A stretch of DNA of 6,463 nucleotides from a candidate division CSSED10-310 bacterium (GTDB lineage Bacteria > CSSED10-310 > JAFGDC01), in NCBI GenBank assembly GCA_016932295.1, contig JAFGDC010000471.1, forward strand, positions 1 to 6,463. The letters run 5' to 3'. Positions 1 through 6,463 of this stretch are shown here, in pieces. The notes below the pieces were generated by a model. That model searched no databases, had not been told where the DNA came from, and was given only the letters and a program-made list of their open reading frames with translations. The translations under genes and the position numbers were made by a program. The stretch's first letter is position 1. Each line of letters opens with the position of its first letter.

Positions 1-1070
1 ATGGCGAGACATTCGTCCCAACTCAGGGCTCCCCTGGCGCAGACATAGACATGATCGATAAAACCGTCATCATCCAGGTCGACCGGCATGATATAGGCGT
101 GTCGGTGTCCCTGGAGTGGCAGTCCATCGGCCGCCTTGCCGCTGAACATCGAAGAAACCCGATCCGCACCAGTGATGCTTTTGCCGGCGCCCATCAGTTT
201 GAATCGCATGGTTTCACCCACCATCACGGTGTCCTCTATACGGGGCAGGACAGCGCCGTCCAGGGCGAACAGAACGCCGTTCACGTGACGCGATGATGGG
301 GAAGGCGCCTGGATCGCCTTGCGGCCTGCCGGCGCCTGATCATGTGTTATGGAGTAGGACACCATATCCATGGCCGGCGGGTGGCTCATGGTCTGATTCT
401 GGATATCGTCGCTGGAATAGCAGAGCGCTTCCAGCCACGGGACGAACGTCGGAGTTGGCTGTTTTCCCTTTCCGGCTCGTTTTTTCAGCGCATGGGGAGA
501 TTCTCCATAGTCGAACCTGGAGCGCGGGCAGGCGATGGGGAGGCATGGTGCATCATCGTGATTGCTGTTTCGATAACTGGGGACGGCGGTTGGTTCTCGA
601 ATGCTCTCGTTTTCAGCAAGGCGGGCTTGCACCCATGATTCCGATCGGCCCAGGTAATTGAGGGATCGCAGGAGGATGTCGAGATCGGCCGCGGTCTCCG
701 GTTCCAACCTGGTATCCCGCCAGATCATGTGGACCGTGGCATCCGGTTGCAGGACGACGAAGCCATCGAATATCAATGCCTTGGCTTCTCGCTTTGGGGT
801 GTTGCTGCTGAGGAAGGCCCTGGTATGCGCGTGGTGAAATGGCGGCAGTACGAAATCGGGTGGTGAGGCTGCGAGTGGTTCCAGGAGCTTCAATAGCCGC
901 GCTTCGGTCCAGCCGGGAAATTTGCGGTAGGCGGTATCCAGCAAGGCGCGAACCAGTCTGTAGGGTGATGGCGGCCATTCGCCGATGCCTTCGTTGACAT
1001 GCCTTCCCCAGGCGTTGGCATGGTATCGTCCGGTGGGGAAATTCAGTTGGATGATCAGGTCACCATTCAT
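1..1070 (-). CDS. csb2: Csb2 (Cas5-Cas6 fusion, GSU0054 family), type I-G crRNA-processing subunit; partial, 3' end outside window
   Basis: I translated this frame by hand. It starts at ATG 1070-1068 and gives 356 uninterrupted codons plus two bases at the left edge, so the C-terminus and stop are missing. The N-terminus carries the family block TGRYHANAWGRHVNEG (residues 13-28) followed by EWPPSPYRLVRALL (31-44). A Cas5-like part contains FDGFVVL (101-107) and LNYLGRSESWVQARL (137-151). The later Cas6-like part has GHRHAYIMP (321-329) followed by an acidic DxDxDGxID loop (331-339). In characterised type I-G systems Csb2 cleaves pre-crRNA and stays bound to the 3' end of the mature crRNA within Cascade. 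The start is well supported: the frame is open upstream only to a TGA at 1148-1146 and contains no ATG, GTG or TTG there. No strong Shine-Dalgarno site precedes it and only 4 nt separate it from the csb1 stop, so translation is probably coupled to csb1. Which histidine is catalytic cannot be assigned from sequence alone. Confidence 0.93.
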   Translation of the reverse strand, partial: MNGDLIIQLNFPTGRYHANAWGRHVNEGIGEWPPSPYRLVRALLDTAYRKFPGWTEARLLKLLEPLAASPPDFVLPPFHHAHTRAFLSSNTPKREAKALIFDGFVVLQPDATVHMIWRDTRLEPETAADLDILLRSLNYLGRSESWVQARLAENESIREPTAVPSYRNSNHDDAPCLPIACPRSRFDYGESPHALKKRAGKGKQPTPTFVPWLEALCYSSDDIQNQTMSHPPAMDMVSYSITHDQAPAGRKAIQAPSPSSRHVNGVLFALDGAVLPRIEDTVMVGETMRFKLMGAGKSITGADRVSSMFSGKAADGLPLQGHRHAYIMPVDLDDDGFIDHVYVCARGALSWDECLA

Positions 1071-1074
1071 GGCT

Positions 1075-2079
1075 TCATTCCGCCGTTTCTTCGGTGGCTT
1101 CTTTCTTGCTGGATTCCTTTTTCTTGGTGCTTGTGATGAGTTCAGTCACCGCTGGAACCGCGAACAGCCCTGCCGCGCGGCATTGTTCGATGGTTTTTCT
1201 GAGGTCGGCTTTCAGTGTGTTCAGCGCTGGCAGAATGAATCCTCGTGGTTGTTCCGATTGGATTTCACCGATCATTTTAAATGCGCAGGCGGTGCGCAGG
1301 CGCAGGCCGCTCGAGAGGATGGCTCTGATTTTGTAGAGTCCCAGGAGCAGCAGCAGTTCTTGTGCCGCGTCAGGGAGGTTGTAGTTTCTGATGAGGCTCA
1401 TGTCGATGTTGAAATAAGCCCTGATTTTTCCGGCGGTGTATTCCATGCGGTGGTAGGGCACATTGCCGTAGACATCCTTGTCATGGGCAGTAGCGCGGAT
1501 CTTGCCGGCGGGATCGAAGGGATTGAATTTCACGCCACCGGAGGCGGCTTCACGCACATTTTCTGCTTCGATGAACGCGGTGAGCATCCGCGGTGTCCTG
1601 ATTCTTCCATCGCCGAGGTTCGCCAGAAATGCGCCGTGCAGCAATGAGTTGGGATCATATTTAAAGATGGTGGCGGCAATTTTCGGCCAGTCGAGGAGTT
1701 TTTCCTTATCGTATCCGCATTGCGTCTGGAACGCGCCGCCGAATTCCTTGTGGGTGATTATGAAAGGTGAGTTGAGTCGATGTGGTTCGATGAGAGAGCT
1801 GGTTCTTTGATCGGTAGCGCCGGTCAGGCGGGCGACGATGTAGGGAATTCCGGTCAGATCTGGGTGTATGTCCGGCCCGTTACCGAGCAGGCAGACGGCC
1901 TCGAGGCGATTCGCCATTGATTGGGCCGATTCGATGAGCAGCATCCTGGTGCCATCCGGGCGTTCATATACGGCGGCTCCGATATCGGGAAATCCGGTGG
2001 GTTGGAACCTATCGCCTTGCACGGGTGTAAGTTCGGCATGCAAGAGAATCATTGGTATTTCCGAAAAATGTTCGATCAT
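1075..2079 (-). CDS. csb1: Csb1 (Cas7, GSU0053 family), backbone subunit of the type I-G Cascade
   Basis: The predicted protein has 334 aa. Multiple copies of this RAMP-family protein form the crRNA-binding backbone of the type I-G effector. Recognition rests on family-typical blocks: PVQGDRFQPTGFPDIGAAVY (residues 19-38), LLIESAQSMANRLEAVC (47-63), LLHGAFLANLGDGRIRTPR near 146-164, AFIEAENV (168-175) and KFNPFD (184-189). The last 16 or so residues (from about 319) are a lysine/glutamate-rich tail that looks disordered. I chose the start at 2079 because AGGAGG ends 5 nt before that ATG and because it leaves about 18 residues before the PVQGDRF block. The in-frame ATG at 2112 adds 11 residues, overlaps the csx17 stop as ATGA and has no visible Shine-Dalgarno site, yet remains possible through coupling. 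The gene sits between csx17 and csb2 in the same operon. Confidence 0.95.
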   Translation of the reverse strand: MIEHFSEIPMILLHAELTPVQGDRFQPTGFPDIGAAVYERPDGTRMLLIESAQSMANRLEAVCLLGNGPDIHPDLTGIPYIVARLTGATDQRTSSLIEPHRLNSPFIITHKEFGGAFQTQCGYDKEKLLDWPKIAATIFKYDPNSLLHGAFLANLGDGRIRTPRMLTAFIEAENVREAASGGVKFNPFDPAGKIRATAHDKDVYGNVPYHRMEYTAGKIRAYFNIDMSLIRNYNLPDAAQELLLLLGLYKIRAILSSGLRLRTACAFKMIGEIQSEQPRGFILPALNTLKADLRKTIEQCRAAGLFAVPAVTELITSTKKKESSKKEATEETAE

Positions 2080-2084
2080 GTCAG

Positions 2085-2090
2085 CCTCCT
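2085..2090 (-). promoter_or_regulatory. Ribosome binding site of csb1
   Basis: The minus strand reads a perfect AGGAGG, followed by a 5-nt spacer CTGAC and then ATG at 2079. It lies downstream of the csx17 stop (2109) and, under the longer alternative start, within the first codons of csb1. Its strength and spacing are the reason for preferring the 2079 start. A strong site fits the need for many Csb1 copies per complex. Confidence 0.8.
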
Positions 2091-2108
2091 GATCTATGAC
2101 GTTGACCG

Positions 2109-4556
2109 TCATTTATTGTGTGGACTGGTGCGTCCGTTGGTTGCGGAAATCAATTGGTCCGAAAGGGATTCCATCTTGAGCACCTTGCTCAGATGACGTT
2201 TTGAAAGGATCCTGGCGGGCAGGAGCAGCGCCGCGGCGATTCTGGTTCCATCTTCTCCATCCGGAATCGAGAAGGAACGCGGCATGAGACCCGCGGCGAA
2301 AAGCCGTCGCTGGGCAACCGCGCAGGCGTCACGCACGCGGTTGGCTTTGAGCATGGGGATAACGGCATGTTCATGTTTGATGGACAGGTTGTTTTCCGCG
2401 TTGATGTTGATCGGACCAGGGAGAAAGCATAGTTTGAGGAGCAGCCAGGAGCGGGGGATAGTCCAATGGTGAACAGGGGTGGACCATCGGTTTCTGAGTT
2501 CCAGTGCGACGGGTTTCCAGTGTGTTCGGCCGCGTTCGATCCAGAGCATGCCGAAGAGGAGGTCTTCGATCATTGCATCGTTGACGTCACCGGCGATGAA
2601 GGCGGCAATATCGTGAGGAGCAAGTAAGAGTCGTCCGGCGAGCGGGTTGTTCGGGCAATCGAGGCGTTGTGCATCCATCATGCGGCGCATGAGGACGCCA
2701 GTGAGTCGCGTGGGGAGGTTGTGTCCATTCCAGGCGGTCTGCCCTCTGCTGTCGGTCCATTGCCATGGCTTGTGGGGATCGACGGGTTCGAGGTTGGCGC
2801 GGATGGGTCCGACGTTGCCTGTTTCAAAAATTGCGGCGAGAGCTGCTGCCAGGCGGAATTCAAGAGAATGGTCATCCGAGCACGCGAGCCATCGCGGTGA
2901 CAATCCGCCGAGTGGTCTGGACAGCGAAGGATTGCCTTTGCCACCACGATCGGCGAGGAGTTTTTCGAAGCGGCCGATGGCTGCCAGCAGGTTTTTCAGT
3001 CGTGGCGCGCCACCGTGAAGACAGACCTGGTACACCGCTTCATCGATGGCGCGCCTGGAGGATGCGAAACGGGCCGGTACCTCCTTGAATCGACGCAGGA
3101 ATGAGTCGATTCGATCGAGGATTGGGTTTAACTGGCGCAGCAGGTCGGTCTCGGTGCCTGAACGAACCGGGAACTGTCCGGTTGGCATGGCGACGAAGGA
3201 ATCACCCCGCCGTTTGAGCAGACCGTAACGTACGAAGGCACTGATACCACGGTCGACACCGAGTCCGCTGGCGGCTTCGGCGAATTCGATGGTGTGGCGC
3301 GCGCGCCGGCCGCCGATTTCCACTCGTCCCTCACCGATAAGATAACGGATTTCAGGATAGGTGGCGGGCGCGTTCCACAGGGGGGTCCAGATTTCCGCCC
3401 TGGCCTGGGCGCTGTCGCTCTCATGAGCGGACCCATACCCCACGCCTCGGGCCGCGACAGTGAAGGGACTGCTCAGCAGGGGGCCGGCAGCGGGGTGGGC
3501 GCGGCGGGTAAGGCCGCTCGCCCAACAGATGGCGCCTTCCATGGTGAGGATGAAATTCCAGGGATTGTTCGCGGTTTTCTTATTCTCGATGCCCATGCCC
3601 TGGTTGAAGCCGCCTGCGTTGCCGGGATCGTATTGCCCGGCTGAATGGCGGGATAACTCGCTGGTCGATTCAGCGAACAACGCATTGGCGAGCAGATTGA
3701 ATGAACGTTGCCTGGGTGGCGTTTCCAGCAGGCAGGCACAGGCATGCTGCAAGAAGTTGTTGGTGTAGTCCAGCCGCCCTTCGTTGCCGCCGGTGCCAAG
3801 AATGGGAGGGTAGAGCAAGGTTTGTTCTGCGCCTGTCATCACCGCCGCGTCGATCCAGGCCAGGGCGCGTGCATCCAGTTCGGCGCGACACGCCGCGATG
3901 ATGCGCTTCTTGTTTTTACTACGGAAGATGGTGTTCAGCGCGGTCCTGGCCTTCTTTATCGATTCATGGAGATGCGTCAGGGATCGTTTCAGTCCACCGG
4001 TGGCATTTTTTTGGAGCGCGCCCAGTTCATCGACCGTCATGTTGAGCAGTGAGTGGATCTGGGGAGCGTTGTCGGAGTCGACACAGCGGTCGATTCGTTC
4101 ATTGCAGTCGCGGACCGTCTCGACGAGTTTTTCCTGGCCTTTGCCGGACATCGATTCAGACAGTTTTTCGAGACCTTCGAGAATCGAACAGATGGTCAAT
4201 TCGTTGGGCACCATCCATTTCCAACCGCTGATGGTAGTGAAGGCAGCCTTGTAGGGTGCGAAGCGGTGATCGTCGCTGTGCATCATGGTTTCCCGGGCAC
4301 TCATGCTGTCCCCTTCATAGAAGCCGCTGCCGCCATTCCATGGTCCAATAATGGGAGTGGGGACGTACTCGTCGAGAAAGAACCGGATGACCTCCTCCGC
4401 ACGAAGTGTCGATTCCACGTGCAGGAAGCCTCGTTCCCACCATGCTTTCACATCGGTGCCGTCGGCTTGTTCGGAAAGCAGTCTGAAGACGCCGAGCGCC
4501 TTGAGGTACGAGCCGAATGGTTCGGACTTGCAGCCATGAAGAATGTTGCGGCTCAT
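2109..4556 (-). CDS. csx17: Csx17 (Cas8g/Cas8u2), large subunit of the type I-G CRISPR effector
   Basis: This is a complete 815-aa protein, a normal length for Csx17. Family signatures in order are LHGCKSEPFGSYLKALGVFR (residues 6-25), PIIGPWNGGSGFYEGD (68-83), GTGGNEGRLDYTNNFLQ (254-270), NPWNFILTMEGAICWASG (331-348), SPFTVAARGVGYGS (363-376) and EIWTPLWNAPATYPEIRYL (388-406), then AFVRYGLLKRRGDSFVAMP (440-458). The C-terminal third, from about residue 480, looks mainly helical. In a type I-G system studied structurally, this Cas8g subunit spans the belly of the complex and holds Cas3 stably on it; a role in target recognition is the usual large-subunit assignment. Its ATG overlaps the cas3 stop (ATGA, 4553-4556) and is preceded by GGAGGTGA, so it is probably translated both by coupling and by its own ribosome binding site. 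I see no frameshift or missing conserved block. Confidence 0.95.
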   Translation of the reverse strand: MSRNILHGCKSEPFGSYLKALGVFRLLSEQADGTDVKAWWERGFLHVESTLRAEEVIRFFLDEYVPTPIIGPWNGGSGFYEGDSMSARETMMHSDDHRFAPYKAAFTTISGWKWMVPNELTICSILEGLEKLSESMSGKGQEKLVETVRDCNERIDRCVDSDNAPQIHSLLNMTVDELGALQKNATGGLKRSLTHLHESIKKARTALNTIFRSKNKKRIIAACRAELDARALAWIDAAVMTGAEQTLLYPPILGTGGNEGRLDYTNNFLQHACACLLETPPRQRSFNLLANALFAESTSELSRHSAGQYDPGNAGGFNQGMGIENKKTANNPWNFILTMEGAICWASGLTRRAHPAAGPLLSSPFTVAARGVGYGSAHESDSAQARAEIWTPLWNAPATYPEIRYLIGEGRVEIGGRRARHTIEFAEAASGLGVDRGISAFVRYGLLKRRGDSFVAMPTGQFPVRSGTETDLLRQLNPILDRIDSFLRRFKEVPARFASSRRAIDEAVYQVCLHGGAPRLKNLLAAIGRFEKLLADRGGKGNPSLSRPLGGLSPRWLACSDDHSLEFRLAAALAAIFETGNVGPIRANLEPVDPHKPWQWTDSRGQTAWNGHNLPTRLTGVLMRRMMDAQRLDCPNNPLAGRLLLAPHDIAAFIAGDVNDAMIEDLLFGMLWIERGRTHWKPVALELRNRWSTPVHHWTIPRSWLLLKLCFLPGPININAENNLSIKHEHAVIPMLKANRVRDACAVAQRRLFAAGLMPRSFSIPDGEDGTRIAAALLLPARILSKRHLSKVLKMESLSDQLISATNGRTSPHNK

Positions 4557-6463
4557 GATTCACCTCCACTGGCGCGTTCATCGGCGATCTTCATGAGGGC
4601 TTCCAGGAATCCCATGCGGAACGGTCCGAAGTCTTGGCTGTCACGAAAGGCCAGCATACGGGCCAACCAGCTATCGCCATGGGGATTGTCCCCCAGTTCC
4701 ATCATCTCGAGTGTCAAGGTTGTTTCCGGGAGGACCACGCCGCCGCCGAGGGCAGTCGAGGGCAGGACATCACCATCCCAGACTCCGCGGGCGAATCGTG
4801 TCTCGACATTGGGGGGTGTCTGCTCACCGGGAACCGAACGGAGAGAGAGCCTGACCTTGCCGTGGTGGGCCGCCGCGAGATAGGCGGTGAGGTCGCCGGC
4901 GCCGTTGAGGAGTGCGGCGAGACCGGAGGCCAGTTCATGTCTGAAGTACCGGCGGCGTCCATCGTCATCGGCCTGGGCGGTCTGGGGAATCCGATCCTTA
5001 CGCCAGGCAGTGGCCGGCGCTTTGGCGACGATCATGTCGGGATGGCTGGTCAGGGCATCCGGTTGTATCTTGGCCTGAAAGGCAGGGTGCGCTTTCCCCG
5101 CATCGTGCCAGCGCGCAGCATCCTTTAAGACACCGGAGAATGCTTCCGGCACATCCAACGCGGCGCACATGGCCGAGATCTTGGCCACGACGTTGTCGGT
5201 ATGTTCGGAGATCGACTGCCATGTATCGCGGGCGGTGATGTCTGAGTCATAGCCGCCTTCCGGCCGTGTCGACTCGACGCTGACGATCGGTACGACCTGG
5301 CGGCTTTTCTCGGTGAAGCCACGAGCGGGATCGTAGCAGCCTTCCCCGGAGTGAAGCATTAGTACCAGTCCGGGCCAGAGTGGATCATAGGCGCGAACCT
5401 GCACCCATCCATCGGTCAACTCGTCGTGCCTCCAGACGTTTTTCAGCCTTTTTTTGAGAAGATTGCGGAAGTCCTGGATCGCCACCGGACAGAGTTCGTC
5501 ACGATGCGGCGGCGGCTGATTTTCAGGGTTGTCTTTGAAGGTGCGCCAGAACACTTGCACGTCATGGTCAGCGCCTGCTCGGATAAAGTGAGAGATGTCC
5601 AGGTCATGCCCTGCCAGGTCAGGAGTGGTATCAAAGAGTTCAATGATGTCCTTGAGGCGGATGACGGCGCCGCCGGCTCGAGTCGATTCAACCGGAGGCA
5701 GGCTGGCGGGACTTACTTCATCACGATCGGTGAGGACATTCCGGGCTTCGATGAGGTCAGAATAGGAATAGGGAAGCGAGAATTTACCCGGTTTTTCAAA
5801 TTCCATCATGGGGAGATCGATCCAGTGGACCGTGGCGAGATAATTTTGTTCCCCTCTCCGATTGCATCGACCGAAGCGTTGGACGAGAGACGGCCATGGC
5901 GCAATTTCGGTGAACAATGTTGCGGCGGAGATATCGACACCCGCTTCGATGACCTGGGTCGTCACGGCTATGCGACCGGATAGCCCCGGCGGTAACAATA
6001 GTTTTTTCACCACGGCCTGGCGGTCGCCGGGTCGATATCGTGAATGGATGAGCAGCAGTTCGGCGGCGGACGTTCGTTTTTTTATCTCATCGTGGAGCAC
6101 CATGGCTCGTTTGATGGTGTTGACGACCACGAGGGTCAGCGTTTCATCCTGGTGAGCGGCGATCACTTCGGCGGCCAGTTGTTCGGGATCGTCGAGACGC
6201 GCGGCTGCCTTGCGCAGGGGCTTGCGGGCGGAGAGAATTCGCGCAAGTGGGCCGTTCGTTCGATCATGCTCGCTGACCTGCGTTTCTCCGGCGCAGTCAT
6301 GGGCATCTTCGACATCGATGGTGTGCAGCCATTCACGGCGCATGGTGGCGCTCATCCACAGGCTGCGGGCCGGCTTGAGGGTGCCGAGAAGGCGGCGGAA
6401 GGCTTGGAGTTGGGTGGTGGTGGCGAGTCCGGCATCCATCAATTGCACTTCGTCCATGATCCA
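4553..6463 (-). CDS. cas3: Cas3 helicase-nuclease of type I-G with C-terminal HD domain; partial, 5' end outside window
   Basis: 636 residues are visible; the frame is open through the right edge, so the true start and Walker A are missing. Counting from the Met at 6457, the visible SF2 helicase motifs are DEVQ (motif II, residues 2-5, preceded by Trp-Ile at the edge), SAT (36-38), VVNT (111-114), VTTQVIEAGVDIS (165-177) and SLVQRFGRCNRRG (190-202). A family block LFDTTPDLAGHDLDISHFIR follows (274-293). The HD nuclease then lies at the C-terminus: His419 in SEHT, WHDAGK (450-455), His507 in RHEL and the HH pair in AAHHGK (528-533). Cas3 is the 3'-5' translocating helicase and single-strand DNase that destroys DNA marked by Cascade. 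Helicase-then-HD order is the type I-U/I-G arrangement, the reverse of most Cas3 proteins. The Met at 6457 lies inside motif II and cannot be the true start. All visible catalytic motifs are intact. The stop overlaps the csx17 start. Confidence 0.96.
   Translation of the reverse strand, partial: WIMDEVQLMDAGLATTTQLQAFRRLLGTLKPARSLWMSATMRREWLHTIDVEDAHDCAGETQVSEHDRTNGPLARILSARKPLRKAAARLDDPEQLAAEVIAAHQDETLTLVVVNTIKRAMVLHDEIKKRTSAAELLLIHSRYRPGDRQAVVKKLLLPPGLSGRIAVTTQVIEAGVDISAATLFTEIAPWPSLVQRFGRCNRRGEQNYLATVHWIDLPMMEFEKPGKFSLPYSYSDLIEARNVLTDRDEVSPASLPPVESTRAGGAVIRLKDIIELFDTTPDLAGHDLDISHFIRAGADHDVQVFWRTFKDNPENQPPPHRDELCPVAIQDFRNLLKKRLKNVWRHDELTDGWVQVRAYDPLWPGLVLMLHSGEGCYDPARGFTEKSRQVVPIVSVESTRPEGGYDSDITARDTWQSISEHTDNVVAKISAMCAALDVPEAFSGVLKDAARWHDAGKAHPAFQAKIQPDALTSHPDMIVAKAPATAWRKDRIPQTAQADDDGRRRYFRHELASGLAALLNGAGDLTAYLAAAHHGKVRLSLRSVPGEQTPPNVETRFARGVWDGDVLPSTALGGGVVLPETTLTLEMMELGDNPHGDSWLARMLAFRDSQDFGPFRMGFLEALMKIADERASGGES
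4560..4567 (-). promoter_or_regulatory. Ribosome binding site of csx17
   Basis: The minus strand reads GGAGGTGA here, with GGAGG ending 6 nt before the csx17 ATG at 4556. It lies inside the last codons of cas3 and fixes the csx17 start at the ATGA overlap. It would let csx17 be translated at a high rate independently of cas3 termination. Confidence 0.85.

Larger units (their letters stand above)
1..6463 (-). other. Type I-G CRISPR-Cas interference operon cas3-csx17-csb1-csb2 (both ends outside window)
   Basis: All four genes are on one strand with junctions of a 4-nt overlap (cas3/csx17), a 29-nt gap or 4-nt overlap depending on the csb1 start, and a 4-nt gap (csb1/csb2). There is no room for internal promoters or terminators in noncoding DNA, so a single transcript is likely. 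Gene content and order match the Geobacter GSU0051-GSU0054 arrangement. The promoter lies upstream of cas3, beyond the right edge. The adaptation genes and array that normally accompany this subtype are not in the window. Confidence 0.92.

Noticed and set aside
293..661. 122-codon plus-strand open frame
   Set aside because: It is antisense to csb2 with no supporting motif or ribosome binding site.
613..978. 121-codon minus-strand open frame inside the left part of the window
   Set aside because: It is out of frame with csb2, whose open frame covers the same bases and shows clear family motifs.
985..1647. 220-codon plus-strand open frame antisense to csb1 and the start of csb2
   Set aside because: It has a hydrophobic stretch near its N-terminus that mimics a signal peptide, but this is the complement of the Lys/Glu-rich csb1 tail. 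No family resemblance is seen.
4053..4883. 276-codon plus-strand open frame across the csx17/cas3 junction
   Set aside because: It is fully antisense to two strongly recognised cas genes, has no recognisable motifs and reads like an antisense shadow rich in Arg, Ser and Pro.
1..6463. CRISPR array, anti-CRISPR gene, toxin-antitoxin pair or mobile element
   Set aside because: I found no regularly spaced direct repeats and no terminal inverted repeats, and the window is filled by the four cas genes, leaving no room for additional genes.

Overview
The window is almost entirely the interference (effector) operon of a CRISPR-Cas type I-G system (formerly I-U, Geobacter GSU0051-GSU0054 type). It lies wholly on the minus strand and is read right to left: cas3 (partial, enters from the right edge), csx17/cas8g, csb1/cas7 and csb2/cas5-cas6 (partial, leaves at the left edge). 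The system is recognised from family-typical motifs in all four proteins. They include a Cas3 helicase with its HD nuclease at the C-terminus, the GSGFY, GTGGN and NPWNF blocks of Csx17, the PVQGDRFQPTGFPD and ESAQSMANRLEAV blocks of Csb1, and the TGRYHANAWGRHVNEG and GHRHAY blocks of Csb2.

Layout: cas3 occupies 4553 to beyond 6463 and lacks its N-terminal part, including Walker A. It overlaps the csx17 start by ATGA. csx17 occupies 2109-4556. csb1 follows at 1075-2079, chosen because AGGAGG lies 5 nt before that ATG; a longer start at 2112 would overlap the csx17 stop by ATGA. csb2 starts at 1070, 4 nt after the csb1 stop, and stays open to base 1, giving 356 codons with its 3' end and stop outside the window. 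The only noncoding bases are 1071-1074 and 2080-2108. No CRISPR array, adaptation gene, tRNA, rRNA, insertion sequence or terminator is visible, and the operon promoter must lie beyond the right edge.

Working model (established for the family): Csb2 cleaves pre-crRNA and stays on the 3' end of the crRNA, several Csb1/Cas7 copies form the backbone, Csx17/Cas8g is the large subunit and docks Cas3, and Cas3 unwinds and degrades the target DNA. Adaptation genes (a cas4-cas1 fusion and cas2) and the array would be expected beyond the left edge, but this cannot be seen here.

The base composition is fairly GC-rich (judged by eye), with canonical Shine-Dalgarno sites and tight translational coupling. 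This suggests a bacterium, plausibly a proteobacterium, but the sequence gives no firm taxonomic marker. No gene looks broken. The system is a known subtype rather than an undescribed one; the most curious details are a calcium-loop-like DxDxDGxID motif in Csb2, the C-terminal HD domain of Cas3 and the lysine-rich tail of Csb1.
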